Source: Anabaena catenula FACHB-362 | GTDB lineage: Bacteria > Cyanobacteriota > Cyanobacteriia > Cyanobacteriales > Nostocaceae | Assembly (NCBI RefSeq): GCF_014698735.1 | Contig: NZ_JACJTQ010000023.1 | Span: 1-64,000 of the forward strand | Direction of reading: 5' to 3' | DNA length: 64,000 nucleotides | Shown here: positions 46,668-57,447 of the stretch, one piece after another | Layout of the letters: every line of letters begins with the position of its first letter | How positions within the stretch are numbered: position 1 is the stretch's first letter | Notes under the pieces: generated by a model | Database searches by the model: none | The model's input: only the letters and a program-made list of their open reading frames with translations | What the model was told of the DNA's origin: nothing | Made by a program: the position numbers and the translations under genes

Positions 46668-49028
46668 ATGGGGCGATTTGAGAAGCGACCAGACAACCCA
46701 CGAAGCAGGGGTGACTTACCCAGAGCAGCAGAAAATGCCCTCTGGGATATAGTTGAAGATTTAGAAAATTTGCAACAGAATGTTCTCAGGTCGTTGCAGG
46801 ATGATGTCAAGCGGTTGGAGGCTGAAAAAACCCGTTTAGCTAACGACATTCAACGATTGATAGAAGAAAAAGAAAAGTTACAGCAAGCTCGACAAATTAC
46901 CGAACAGCAAGTTTTAATTCGTCAGCTTGCGGAAGTTTTGGCAAAACACATATCTTCACAACTACAATCTTCCCTGAAGACTTTAGCTACTCAATCAATT
47001 GAAGGTGAATCTTCTGAACGATCTGCTTTGAGGTCTGCTGAAGTCACAACCAATTCAGGCAGTCAGATCAGTGAGAATGTCGGCCAAATGTTGGACAATC
47101 TTGATGATACTGTCACAATTGCTTTTAGCTCGCTGCAACAAGAACTAAAAAATTATCAAAGTCATCTTTCTCAGCAGTTGTCCCGAATGTACGACCAACA
47201 GCAGCAAGGAGAAGAGATTTTAGCAGAGTTCATTAATCGCCTACGCGGTGAACTGGACAAAACCAGAGAAACAACTTCCCTCAAGGTTGTAACAGGAGGT
47301 GCGCCAACTGTATTACAACTGACTGAGCCTTACAAAAACGGTTTCTTGGAAAAATCCTCAGAGAGAATAATTACTGAACCCATTTCTCTGCTACCCCAGG
47401 AATTACCAAACACCGAAACTACATCCACAGAGGCTGTGGTAACTTTACCTCCACCGCCAGAAAATACAACAGAGTCAAGTTCTGTTCTGACTTCAAACTG
47501 GACAGAACAGCAATCTACACCAGAACCACCCCTCCAGGAAAATACAACAGAGTCAAGTTCTGTTCTGACTCCAAACTGGACAGAACAGCAATCTACACCA
47601 GAACCACCACTCCAGGAAAATACAACAGAGTCAAGTTCTGTTCTGACTCCAAACTGGACAGAACAGCAATCTACAACAGAACCACCACTCCAGGAAAATA
47701 CAACAGAGTCAAGTTCTGTTCTGACTCCAAACTGGACAGAACAGCAATCTACAACAGAACCACCCCTCCAGGAAAATACAACAGAGTCAATTTCTGTTTT
47801 GACTCCAAACTTGTCAGAAAGCACAACTACATCCCCACCTCCTTTTGCATCAAAACAGCCACCCCAGGAAAATAAAACAGAGCCAATTTCTGTTCTGACT
47901 CCAAACTTGTCAGAAAGCACAACTAAATCTCCACCTCCTTTTGCACTAAAGCCAAAGCAGGAAGTCGCTACCCGACGACAAAGATCCCGTAGCGCCCCAA
48001 ACTGGTCTCCGGTTCAGGTAGGCTTTTTGTTGGTTGTTTTGTCAACGGTGGTATCGTCCCTTTATAACGTAGCTATTAAGGCGCTTTTTTATAAAGATTC
48101 TCAGCTTCTGGGAGAGTTTGAGACACAGCAATTCATCTCACCAACCTTGGGTAATATTTTCCTGATTTTGATGCTGAGGTTATTAGTGGTTGTGCCATTG
48201 ATGCTACTCTTGGCTCCTATATTGCATCCACCAATTTGGCAAGATCTGCAAAATCTATTTGATTCAGTGGGCAGAAATGCCACTTCTAATAGTGCAAAAA
48301 CAAAGCGGGTTTTAATATTGTCAGTGGTGAGTGGCTGCTTTTTGTTTTTGTCCCAAGTACTTATTTACATTGCCATTGGTACAGTAACTACAGGAATTGC
48401 GATCGCACTGTTCTTTGTCTATCCGGTGATTAGTGGACTCTTGGCGTGGTTTCTGTTTAGAGAGCGTCCTAATTTAATCAGTGCTGGGGCTTACGCTACC
48501 ATTTTCTGTGGTGAATTAATAATCCTGAGTAGTTATTCCACAGCCATGAGCAATACTTCTTTGGGAACCATCTCAGGAATTATGTCCGGAATAGCTTTTG
48601 CTGTGTATGTAATTTTTACTAGGTTATGCGCCACTCAACTGCATCCAGTTTCTTTTGCTTTAATTAACTTCGCCACTATGTTACTGTTAAGCTTTATTTG
48701 CTTAATGCTTCCCTTACCTAGTGATTGGAGTTTAGCAATTAGATCATCCAATTTACTGGAAGTGATTCTAAGTGCTTTTATGTTGGGTGTCTTAACTCTT
48801 TGCGGTTATTTGTTCAATAACTTTGGGATTCGCAAACTAGGTGCGCCACAATCAGCAATTATTGGCGCTACTGTACCAGTTTTAACAGTGATTTTTGCTG
48901 GCTTAATGATTCAGGAAACCTTGGATCTGTTACAAATTCTGGGAGTTTTATTAGTAACCTTAGGTGCTGTTGCTTTCAGCTTTGAAAAAATGCAAAATCA
49001 AGTTAAATCTTCTAGTCCCAAGAACTAA
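46668..49028 (+). CDS. Coiled-coil/DMT (EamA) transporter fusion
   Basis: 786 residues. The N-terminal ~200 residues are hydrophilic coiled coil (LQDDVKRLEAEKTRLANDIQ). A Thr/Ser/Pro/Gln linker (~265-435) contains four near-identical 26-residue repeats (ENTTESSSVLTPNWTEQQST) and two degenerate ones. The C-terminal ~340 residues form ten membrane helices with two EamA halves (GTVTTGIAIALFFVYPVISG; LGAPQSAIIGATVPVLTVIF). DMT transporters usually export small metabolites. The long cytoplasmic coiled coil is unusual and may mediate assembly or septal localisation. It lies 254 bp upstream of hetR on the same strand. Confidence 0.92.
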   Translation: MGRFEKRPDNPRSRGDLPRAAENALWDIVEDLENLQQNVLRSLQDDVKRLEAEKTRLANDIQRLIEEKEKLQQARQITEQQVLIRQLAEVLAKHISSQLQSSLKTLATQSIEGESSERSALRSAEVTTNSGSQISENVGQMLDNLDDTVTIAFSSLQQELKNYQSHLSQQLSRMYDQQQQGEEILAEFINRLRGELDKTRETTSLKVVTGGAPTVLQLTEPYKNGFLEKSSERIITEPISLLPQELPNTETTSTEAVVTLPPPPENTTESSSVLTSNWTEQQSTPEPPLQENTTESSSVLTPNWTEQQSTPEPPLQENTTESSSVLTPNWTEQQSTTEPPLQENTTESSSVLTPNWTEQQSTTEPPLQENTTESISVLTPNLSESTTTSPPPFASKQPPQENKTEPISVLTPNLSESTTKSPPPFALKPKQEVATRRQRSRSAPNWSPVQVGFLLVVLSTVVSSLYNVAIKALFYKDSQLLGEFETQQFISPTLGNIFLILMLRLLVVVPLMLLLAPILHPPIWQDLQNLFDSVGRNATSNSAKTKRVLILSVVSGCFLFLSQVLIYIAIGTVTTGIAIALFFVYPVISGLLAWFLFRERPNLISAGAYATIFCGELIILSSYSTAMSNTSLGTISGIMSGIAFAVYVIFTRLCATQLHPVSFALINFATMLLLSFICLMLPLPSDWSLAIRSSNLLEVILSAFMLGVLTLCGYLFNNFGIRKLGAPQSAIIGATVPVLTVIFAGLMIQETLDLLQILGVLLVTLGAVAFSFEKMQNQVKSSSPKN
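47460..47771 (+). repeat. Four 78-bp tandem repeats within the transporter linker
   Basis: Four nearly identical 78-bp units encode the 26-residue ENTTESSSVLT...PEPPLQ repeat; two degenerate units continue to about 47954. The copy number probably varies between strains. Confidence 0.9.
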
Positions 49029-50182
<1,154 letters not shown>

Positions 50183-50627
50183 AGTCGCAAAAGTTAGAAG
50201 TAATCTTCTAATTTTTGGAACTCCCACCTTGACTAATACCGTTTCACTTTAAGACTGATACAAATGGAAAGACGCAAAGAGACGGGGACGCGGAGATTCA
50301 TTTGTAGCTTTAGTTAAGTGAATTGATATAAACTATTTGTGCCACAGCCTCCCAGTCTAATCGGGGACGAAAGTCAAGATATTTTTTCTAGCCCTTCTTC
50401 ATGCCATGAGCGCGGCTAATATGTGTAGCAAGCAAAGTTCTCACATAGTGGTAGTAGTCGGTCAAATTTACACTCCCACCCCTAAAAGAGATAGCAACCC
50501 AAAATTCAACAGAAGGCAGGGGAGCAGGGAGTGTTATAGCATGGGAATCTGACCCCACCTGAATTAAAGTCAGTGAAAATTTAAGTAAGCGGCTCTCACC
50601 CTTGCTTCCCCCAGTTGCCTTCACCTA
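50183..50627. other. 445-bp intergenic region, no credible gene
   Basis: A GACGCAAAGAGACGGGGACG-type dispersed repeat lies at 50272-50297. A minus-strand frame at 50388-50624 gives a composition unlike a protein and is not called. Nothing else recognised. Confidence 0.5.
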
Positions 50628-51215
50628 TTATTGTTGGGTTGACTTTGTAGTGGGGGTGAATCCTGGTGGTGTTGTAGACCCATAACCGATACTGATAGCT
50701 CGATCAGTAGCATCAATACAAGTATCTAAAGCTTGAATCGGGGTGAAATCGATTTCCTTACGCAAGCCAACTACACACTGAGCAAAATTCACAGGCAACA
50801 AACTGCGTCCACAGTAGGCTAAAGCGGCTGGATTAACTGCCTCCTGGGTACTTTTGCTAATGCCAACTACACAGGCAGCTAAGTCCTCAGGACGGCGGGC
50901 TTGATTACAGGAATTCAGGGCATCAGTAGGATCAATTTGTGTTTGTTTTTTAATTTGAGCTACACAAGTAGACAACTCTTTTGGACGTAGAGCTTTGGCA
51001 CAACTTTGAGATGCCGCTTGTGGTGTGACACCCACACTCAAAAGTTGTGCTGCACAGACTCGGTAATCATTTCTATAGGAATCTGTAACAGCTATACTCG
51101 GGACAATGGTTGTCAATAATCCAGCCAGGGCTAAAACTGGTGCTGTCAAAATTCTCAAAGTACGACTGCTTTTTTGGTTCTGAAAACTGCGAGTTTCTTT
51201 TTTGGTTGCTAACAT
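50628..51215 (-). CDS. Secreted protein with tandem cysteine-pair repeats, unknown function
   Basis: About 195 residues from the ATG at 51215 (an ATG at 51236 adds 7). A basic N-terminus and a hydrophobic signal segment (TLRILTAPVLALAGLLTTIV) are followed by three to four ~37-residue repeats, each with the pattern C..A....P..L..CV..I (VCAAQLLSVGV; SCAKALRPKELSTCV; SCNQARRPEDLAACV; YCGRSLLPVNFAQCV). The even cysteine pattern suggests disulfides in the periplasm. It ends in a Thr/Pro-rich tail. I do not recognise a named family; it seems cyanobacterial. Confidence 0.8.
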   Translation of the reverse strand: MLATKKETRSFQNQKSSRTLRILTAPVLALAGLLTTIVPSIAVTDSYRNDYRVCAAQLLSVGVTPQAASQSCAKALRPKELSTCVAQIKKQTQIDPTDALNSCNQARRPEDLAACVVGISKSTQEAVNPAALAYCGRSLLPVNFAQCVVGLRKEIDFTPIQALDTCIDATDRAISIGYGSTTPPGFTPTTKSTQQ

Positions 51216-51379
51216 AGTTATTCTCCAAACACCCAAGGTTATGCTAACTTAGAATCTGCTCAAACTCCTCTACAATCAAGGAATTTCGGCGCAATTGTCT
51301 GCCTAAGATAGCTCCCAAGCCTAATGATCGTATTTTTGTCCATTGGCATCGGGGACTAATTTGGTCTTAGGTTAGACTA

Positions 51380-51525
51380 TACTGGGTAGTTTGTGGCGAA
51401 AACGACTTAAATCATAGTCAACGTTGCGTGAGCAGTGTTTTCGCAACATCTAAGTTAAACGTACCGTGGGACGCATGGGAACGCAGGGTCATGCCCTGAA
51501 AGCTTGGAAGATACTGCTTTTTAGG
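51380..51525 (+). other. Possible structured leader or small RNA upstream of rpsD
   Basis: The 494-bp gap between the cysteine-repeat gene and rpsD has no ORF. It holds an 8-bp inverted repeat GCGAAAAC/GTTTTCGC (51393-51446), a nested GTTGCG/CGCAAC pair, a CAGGG-TCATG-CCCTG hairpin (~51484-51498) and an AAGC...GCTTTTTA terminator-like end (~51499-51524). This could be a leader for autogenous S4 control or an independent small RNA. Confidence 0.35.
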
Positions 51526-51730
51526 TTAAGACCTATTTAAAGTCAGTACAGTGGAGATGAAGTCTTTTGTAAGTGTTTTAACTCGTTACTTAGTTCAAGA
51601 GGACGAGTATTTAGAGAGCGCTTTTCAGGAGACATCTCATTCAACCAAGAATCCTCTAGCTAATTGGTTCGGGGAATGTCATAATAGAATATTTGGGTAA
51701 AGTTTAAACAGGATTAAATTAAGGAAACTC

Positions 51731-52339
51731 ATGTCCCGATATAGAGGACCACGCCTCAGAATTGTCCGTCGCTTAGGCGACTTGCCTGGATTAACTCGGA
51801 AAAGCGCTAGACGTGCTTATCCACCAGGACAACATGGTCAAAACCGTAAAAAGCGCTCTGAGTATGCTATCCGTCTAGAGGAAAAGCAAAAACTCCGCAT
51901 GAACTATGGTTTGACTGAAAAGCAACTGCTACGCTATGTGCGGAAAGCAAGACGTGTAACTGGTTCTACCGGACAAGTGTTGCTGCAATTGTTAGAAATG
52001 CGTTTAGATAACACGGTTTTCCGTATGGGTATGGCTCCCACCATTCCCGCAGCGCGTCAACTGGTAAATCACGGTCACGTAACTGTTAACGGTCGTGTAG
52101 TTAATATTGCCAGCTATCAGTGCCGCCCCGGTGAAGAAGTTGCTGTCAGGAATAAGGAAGCATCCAAGAAATTGGTAGAAGCTAACTTGCAATATCCTGG
52201 TTTAGCTAACCTCCCTAATCACTTAGAATTTGATAAAACCAAATTGATTGGTAAAGTCAACAGCGTGATTGAACGAGAATGGGTAGCGCTTCAAGTTAAT
52301 GAACTACTTGTGGTGGAATACTACTCACGTCAAGCGTAA
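51731..52339 (+). CDS. rpsD: 30S ribosomal protein S4
   Basis: 202 residues. [20 protein letters not shown] is the cyanobacterial/plastid S4 start, and [20 protein letters not shown] with [19 protein letters not shown] forms the S4 RNA-binding fold. It nucleates assembly of the 30S subunit on 16S rRNA. An AAGGA ribosome-binding motif precedes the ATG. A CAGGAGT heptamer array begins within five bases of the stop codon. Confidence 0.98.
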   Translation: MSRYRGPRLRIVRRLGDLPGLTRKSARRAYPPGQHGQNRKKRSEYAIRLEEKQKLRMNYGLTEKQLLRYVRKARRVTGSTGQVLLQLLEMRLDNTVFRMGMAPTIPAARQLVNHGHVTVNGRVVNIASYQCRPGEEVAVRNKEASKKLVEANLQYPGLANLPNHLEFDKTKLIGKVNSVIEREWVALQVNELLVVEYYSRQA

Positions 52340-52475
<136 letters not shown>

Positions 52476-52480
52476 AATGA

Positions 52481-53467
52481 CTAACCGCCAATTTGCGACA
52501 TGGTACGGGTGTAAGTGCCGACAGTACCAGAGTCGCGCTGTTTAAAGTTAATTTCTGCTTTGATGTCAAGTATGTTCTTAACTTGCTGCTGTAATTGAGC
52601 AGTGCTAACGCCGGCACGTAAACAGGTTTTTAAGTCAATTTGACCAGTTTCGTTTAATAAGCAGGGACGTAGCCAACCATCAGCAGAAAGACGCATTCGA
52701 TTACAGCGATCGCAAAAACATTCTGACATCTGGCTGATAAATCCTAATGTTCCCTTGGCTCCCGGAATTTGAAACACATCAGCAGGTCCATTACCACGAA
52801 TTTGAGATTCTGTCAATCCCCAACGTTCGCGGATGCTGTGACGTAAATCTGCTGAAGATATCCAACCGCGATCGCTAAATAATTGATCATTACCAATAGG
52901 CATAAACTCAATAAACCTGACGTGCCATTGTTTGTCAATGGTCAAAGCCGCTAAATCCAAAATTTCATGGTCATTAACACCAGGAATAACCACCACATTT
53001 AACTTCAGTGGGTCAAAGCCAGCATGATAAGCTGCTTGAATTCCTGCCCAAACTTGTTGCCAACGTCCACGTCCATGATTACCGATAATTTGCTCAAAGG
53101 TATCTGGGTCGAGAGAATCTAAACTAATATTAATCCTTCTTAAACCTGCATTATAGAGATTTTGCGCCATTGGGGCTAGTAAAAACCCATTGGTAGTCAT
53201 TGCTAAATCTTGGGTTTGGGGAAGATTGGCAATTTTTCTGACTAACTCCACCACACCAGGACGTAATAGGGGTTCCCCACCAGTCAAACGAAAACGGGTA
53301 AAACCTACCGGGATAAATACCTCTTGAATTAAGGTGAGGAGTTCATCATCAGTTAACAGTTGTTGCTTGAGAATATAGTTCAGTTCTGCACCTTCTGGCA
53401 TACAGTACTGACAACGGAAATTGCAGCGATCGATTAAACTAATGCGGAGATAGTCTACCTGGTTCAT
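52481..53467 (-). CDS. moaA: GTP 3',8-cyclase MoaA
   Basis: 328 residues. The radical SAM cluster motif [12 protein letters not shown] lies at ~14-25, followed by [14 protein letters not shown]; the C-terminal cluster cysteines are in [20 protein letters not shown], and the protein ends with the essential Gly-Gly (MSQIGG). It converts GTP to 3',8-cyclo-H2GTP, the first step of molybdenum cofactor synthesis, which nitrate reductase needs. No other moa gene is adjacent. Start is the ATG at 53467. Confidence 0.97.
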   Translation of the reverse strand: MNQVDYLRISLIDRCNFRCQYCMPEGAELNYILKQQLLTDDELLTLIQEVFIPVGFTRFRLTGGEPLLRPGVVELVRKIANLPQTQDLAMTTNGFLLAPMAQNLYNAGLRRINISLDSLDPDTFEQIIGNHGRGRWQQVWAGIQAAYHAGFDPLKLNVVVIPGVNDHEILDLAALTIDKQWHVRFIEFMPIGNDQLFSDRGWISSADLRHSIRERWGLTESQIRGNGPADVFQIPGAKGTLGFISQMSECFCDRCNRMRLSADGWLRPCLLNETGQIDLKTCLRAGVSTAQLQQQVKNILDIKAEINFKQRDSGTVGTYTRTMSQIGG

Positions 53468-53570
53468 GGTTTTTTAGCTCAAAGCTTGGTGAGACTGAAT
53501 TCTAGACTATCTCATCGGTTCCTAATCAGTAGTATAGTAGCAAGGGTAGCACGACAGTATTTTTAATGAG

Positions 53571-53933
53571 ATGAAATGGTCAATTGTGATGAGTTCAGTA
53601 ATTGGACTGAGTTGGGAACTAATGGGAACTACAGCCTATGCAGACAATTGTTTTCCAATTCCCAATTCTTCACAGCAGTTTAATAGAGTCCAGCAGGGGA
53701 AAGTAATTGTTCTGGGGCGAATATCCAAATATCCTTACGTTGTCGTAGTTCCGGGAGATGAAGAAATAAAACTTAAATCTATACAACAGTGTGTAACAGA
53801 TGCGTTTATTTCCCAGAACCGACTGGGTAAATTTATCCATGCAGGTGCATTTGATAATTATATCTCAGCAAAAAATTTAGAAGTAGTCTTGCGATCGCGT
53901 AAATTAGATGCAAGGGTGGTCTACTTTCGGTGA
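53571..53933 (+). CDS. Small secreted protein with SPOR-like C-terminus
   Basis: 120 residues. A hydrophobic signal (IVMSSVIGLSWELMGTTAYA) ends in an AYA-D cleavage site. The C-terminal FIHAGAFDNYISAKNLEVVL followed by RSRKLDARVVYF resembles an SPOR-type peptidoglycan-binding fold (A-G-x-F-x-x-x-x-x-A-x-x-x-x-x-L-x-x-x-G). Probably periplasmic. It is 5 bp upstream of the FecR-domain gene, so likely co-transcribed. Confidence 0.75.
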   Translation: MKWSIVMSSVIGLSWELMGTTAYADNCFPIPNSSQQFNRVQQGKVIVLGRISKYPYVVVVPGDEEIKLKSIQQCVTDAFISQNRLGKFIHAGAFDNYISAKNLEVVLRSRKLDARVVYFR

Positions 53934-53938
53934 CGTAA

Positions 53939-54769
53939 ATGAAAAAACGCTGGCTGTTATTAAGTGTACTTGTAATTGCAATATTGACTATCAGTCGAGT
54001 ATCGGCTCAGAATAACTTCCAGCTAAGAGTCAACCGCTACATAGAAGTTCGCCGTGTTTCTGGAGATGTAACCTATCAAAATGGAAAAACTTCCCAATCG
54101 GCACGCATAGGCGTAAAACTAAAAAATGTAGGAGATAGCATCAGCACCGGCCAGCGTTCTAGTAGTATGCTGGCGCTGGATACTGGTATTGCTTTTGTTC
54201 AAGTTGCGGAAAATACAAAACTCGAAATTCAAAAACTCCAACAGACTAGAAATGGTGGACATATCACCAATTTACAAGTGAGAAGTGGACAGGTACGGCT
54301 CAAGGTGCGTCCCTTTACACATAAAGACTCCAGCTTGCAAATAGAGACTCCAGCAGGGATTGCAGGTGTGCGAGGGACGGAATTTGGTGTGAGTGTCCAA
54401 CCGACTGGTAAAACAGGGGTAGCGACTCTCACAGGCAGTGTATCAACAACTGCTCAGGGTCAAAGCGTTTATATTAATAAAGGTTTTCAGAGCTTAGTGA
54501 TTCCAGGAGAACCACCATCAGCACCGTTGCCATTACGAAATGATACAAGCTTAAACTTACAGGTACTGGAAGAGGCAGGAAATCAACAAGCCCGAATTAT
54601 TGGTAAAGTTGATCCAGTGAACTTGGTCATTTTTGCAAATCAACCGCTGACTACTGATCGCAGTGGAAAATTTGATATTACCATCCCCATGCCTGCTAAC
54701 CGCCGCGTTGCAGTAACAGTGACAACACCTTTAGGTAAAAAACAAGATTATGAATTAGTAGTTCCTTAA
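53939..54769 (+). CDS. FecR domain-containing secreted protein
   Basis: 276 residues. A signal peptide (WLLLSVLVIAILTISRVSAQ) is followed by a FecR-like beta domain (VGDSISTGQRSSSMLALDTG; LQVRSGQVRLKVRP; IETPAGIAGVRGTEFGVSV, ~60-180). A C-terminal beta-sandwich (VNLVIFANQPLTTDRSGKFD) resembles a surface adhesin domain. No TonB/ECF sigma partner is nearby, so it is probably an envelope or surface structural protein rather than an iron sensor. It begins 5 bp after the SPOR-like gene. Confidence 0.88.
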   Translation: MKKRWLLLSVLVIAILTISRVSAQNNFQLRVNRYIEVRRVSGDVTYQNGKTSQSARIGVKLKNVGDSISTGQRSSSMLALDTGIAFVQVAENTKLEIQKLQQTRNGGHITNLQVRSGQVRLKVRPFTHKDSSLQIETPAGIAGVRGTEFGVSVQPTGKTGVATLTGSVSTTAQGQSVYINKGFQSLVIPGEPPSAPLPLRNDTSLNLQVLEEAGNQQARIIGKVDPVNLVIFANQPLTTDRSGKFDITIPMPANRRVAVTVTTPLGKKQDYELVVP

Positions 54770-55173
<404 letters not shown>

Positions 55174-56187
55174 ATGAATGACCTTGCTGCTGCACTGCAA
55201 CAGCCAGTAGACTTAGACTTTGAACTACCAGATCCAGAAGATGAACAGATTCTGGAGTCTGACTTTTTACAGCAGCTAGATGTAGCATGGCAAGTATGCG
55301 ATCGCTTTGATTTACAAACAGAAATTTGGCGTGGTCGCATTTTACGCTCAGTCCGTGACAGAGAAAAGAAAAACGGAGACGGACGCGGTGCAGGTTTTCT
55401 CAAATGGCTCAAAGAACGGGAAATTAGTAAAACTCAAGCTTATAGCTGGATTCAACTCGCAAATAGTGCTGATACTCTAATTGAAGATGGCAAACTTGAC
55501 CCAGGTAGTGTCAATAATTTTAGTAAACGTGCCTTTGTAGAAACCGCCAAAGCCTCCCCAGAAGTGCAACAGATGGTGAGTGAAGCCGCGCAAAAAGGCG
55601 ATCGCATCACCCGCAGAGAAGTCCGTCAACTCACCGATGAATGGACAGCTATGTCCTCAGATTTATTACCAGAGGAAGTTAGGGAAAAAGCCGCAGATAA
55701 CACCCTACCACCGCGCTACATTGCCCCTTTGGTGAAGGAAATGGAGAAACTGCCTGAATCACACCAAAAGGCATTACAAAGGGATATAGCCGCCAATCCT
55801 GATGTTGATACTCTCAAGCAGGCAACCACAGAAGCGCGTCAATTAGGAAAATATCTCAAATCAGCTGCCCAAGTTCAGGCGCTGACAGAGGAAAATGTAG
55901 ATATTGAAACAGCCTTAGAAGAAGCGCAAAGAATCGGCTGTTTAAGTATTGCGGCTGACTTGGTAAATCAGGCATCGCAGATGGAACAAAGCATTGCTAA
56001 GTTATATATGACTTGGAAAAAAATCAGTAACTTAGCCGATAGATTGTATGTTGATACTGGCGCGAGTACACCCAATCTGCGATCGCTCCTCACTTGCGTA
56101 GAACCACTTGGAGGCGAAATCATGGAACTGCAACTCAGTGGCGCAACACAACACACCATTAGGTTACAGATTCAGGAAACTAATTAG
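55174..56187 (+). CDS. DUF3102-like cyanobacterial protein
   Basis: About 337 residues from the ATG at 55174 (a GTG at 55156 is also possible). An acidic N-terminus precedes a FLKWLKEREISKTQAYSWIQ block (~90-110), which resembles the DUF3102 helix-turn-helix-like segment found in phage and plasmid proteins, then a long helical region (TRREVRQLTDEWTAM; LEEAQRIGCLSIAADLV). There is no membrane segment. A DNA-binding or ParB-like role is possible but unproven. It is an isolated gene flanked by heptamer repeats. Confidence 0.75.
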   Translation: MNDLAAALQQPVDLDFELPDPEDEQILESDFLQQLDVAWQVCDRFDLQTEIWRGRILRSVRDREKKNGDGRGAGFLKWLKEREISKTQAYSWIQLANSADTLIEDGKLDPGSVNNFSKRAFVETAKASPEVQQMVSEAAQKGDRITRREVRQLTDEWTAMSSDLLPEEVREKAADNTLPPRYIAPLVKEMEKLPESHQKALQRDIAANPDVDTLKQATTEARQLGKYLKSAAQVQALTEENVDIETALEEAQRIGCLSIAADLVNQASQMEQSIAKLYMTWKKISNLADRLYVDTGASTPNLRSLLTCVEPLGGEIMELQLSGATQHTIRLQIQETN

Positions 56188-56308
56188 TCATTAGTCATTA
56201 GTCATTAGTCATTGGGAACTAGAAAGAAGAGGATCATAATTAATTCCTGTTCCCTGTTCCCAATTACGAATTACGTTGGCGATAGCCTGCCGGAGGCATT
56301 ATTACGAA
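56188..56308. repeat. TAGTCAT heptamers and palindromic repeat
   Basis: Four TAGTCAT heptamers (56188-56213), a CCTGTTCC duplication and GCGATAGCCTGCCGGAGGCA with ACGAATT units follow. All are STRR/dispersed repeats, with no gene. Confidence 0.8.
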
Positions 56309-56602
56309 TTACGAATTATAGATTTCTTCCATTTTCTTCGCCAGTTCAATATCTAAATTGCTGATAGCATTACCAATGTCGTGGGTAGCCAGATTCACCC
56401 GAACGGTGTTGTAAACATTAAACCATTCGGGGTGATGTCCCATTGTTTCCGCGTGAACACCAACGCTAACCATCCAACCTAACGCAATTGGGAAAGAGTT
56501 AAATTTATATTCTTTGTATAATTTGCCTTCTTTGATTTGCCATCCAGGTAAACTAGTAAGGGCTTGTTGTAGTTCTGCTTCACTGAGCTTATGTCCTGCC
56601 AT
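56309..56602 (-). CDS. 4a-hydroxytetrahydrobiopterin dehydratase
   Basis: 97 residues from the ATG at 56602 (MAGHKLSEAEL); an upstream ATG at 56638 would add 12. The GHHPEWFNVYNTVRVNLATHD segment carries the catalytic histidines of the pterin-4a-carbinolamine dehydratase (PCD/DCoH) family. In cyanobacteria and plants some members help Rubisco or carboxysome function rather than pterin recycling, and no aromatic hydroxylase gene is nearby. Small cytosolic protein of normal length. Confidence 0.94.
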   Translation of the reverse strand: MAGHKLSEAELQQALTSLPGWQIKEGKLYKEYKFNSFPIALGWMVSVGVHAETMGHHPEWFNVYNTVRVNLATHDIGNAISNLDIELAKKMEEIYNS

Positions 56603-57185
56603 CGGTGACTGCACTCCTGATTTATGTAGATATTTCACTTTATACTACCAAGTTCCCATAACTGGGGTTCATCAACAGACATAGATGCACTCAGAGATGG
56701 GTAAGAATTTTCTCCATTACCAATTACCAACACTGACGAGAAAACTTACTTCTCATAGATTAGTTGGCGATAATCGCTCTTCATAAAATTAAACATATTT
56801 ATCTACCTGCTGCTAGATATGTCTTTAACTCAATTTATGGTAGTTTACGTTATGGAGTAAAAATAACAGCTAAAATAGTCCTAACAGGTATTTACCTTTA
56901 TTTATCAAACCACCACATATTTGTACTAAATTTGCATAATTTATCCACTACTGCTGCTTTCTTGGCATTAAAAATTAAAAATTAAAAATAATACAGCTTA
57001 AGGTTTTCAGAGATTTTGAATGGTAGGCTTATTTTTGCCATGCTTTACTAGTAGTCGTTCAAGAAATAATTGACCGGATTTTAAATTTATGAGCGTCAGT
57101 AGTTAGCTAATAGCTACACTCGCGCTAGGACACAGCGGTGAGCTTTTTAAAATTCTTGTCTGTATCAATCAGGATCTCGGAAATA
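56603..57185. other. Long gap with doubtful ORFs
   Basis: A 73-codon TTG frame at 56764-56985 (hydrophobic, ends in an AAAAATT repeat) is not convincing. AAAAATT heptamers lie at 56968-56985. No promoter or RNA is recognised. Confidence 0.45.
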
Positions 57186-57386
57186 ATGGTTCTCCTAATT
57201 ACCCTAGCAACGGCTATAAAAAGGTCTGTATTCCTTCGGGGAAGCAAGCTAAACCCAGCATCTGTCTACGACACGCTCCGGCAACGTAGAGAATCACCCG
57301 AATTTAAACCTGAAGACAAACCTAAAATCCCAAATCTCAAATTATTTATTCAGCGCAACTACATTAGACAACTGAGGTCAATCTAA
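57186..57386 (+). CDS. Possible small hypothetical protein
   Basis: From the ATG at 57186 a 66-residue frame encodes a short hydrophobic start and a basic, Pro-rich tail (RRESPEFKPEDKPKIPNLK). Part of it overlaps CCTTCGGGGAAGCAAGCT and TCTACGACACGCTCCGGCAA, which resemble dispersed repeats. The evidence for a gene is weak; an AAATCTA heptamer array follows the stop. Confidence 0.25.
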   Translation: MVLLITLATAIKRSVFLRGSKLNPASVYDTLRQRRESPEFKPEDKPKIPNLKLFIQRNYIRQLRSI

Positions 57387-57447
57387 AATCTAAAATCTAA
57401 AATCTAAAATTCTTTGCCGGGTTAATGACAGGAATAACTAATTTTAT

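Noticed and set aside
47330-47920. 196-residue minus-strand ORF with SVQFGVRTELDSVVFSW repeats
   Set aside because: Antisense of the 78-bp repeats in the transporter gene, whose plus-strand frame has clear coiled-coil and EamA domains.
50388-50624. 78-residue minus-strand ORF
   Set aside because: No ribosome-binding site, no recognisable fold, and its start lies at the 3' edge of the next gene; treated as intergenic.
56764-56985. 73-residue TTG-start ORF with hydrophobic stretch
   Set aside because: No ATG or ribosome-binding site, and its end is made of AAAAATT repeat; composition not convincing.
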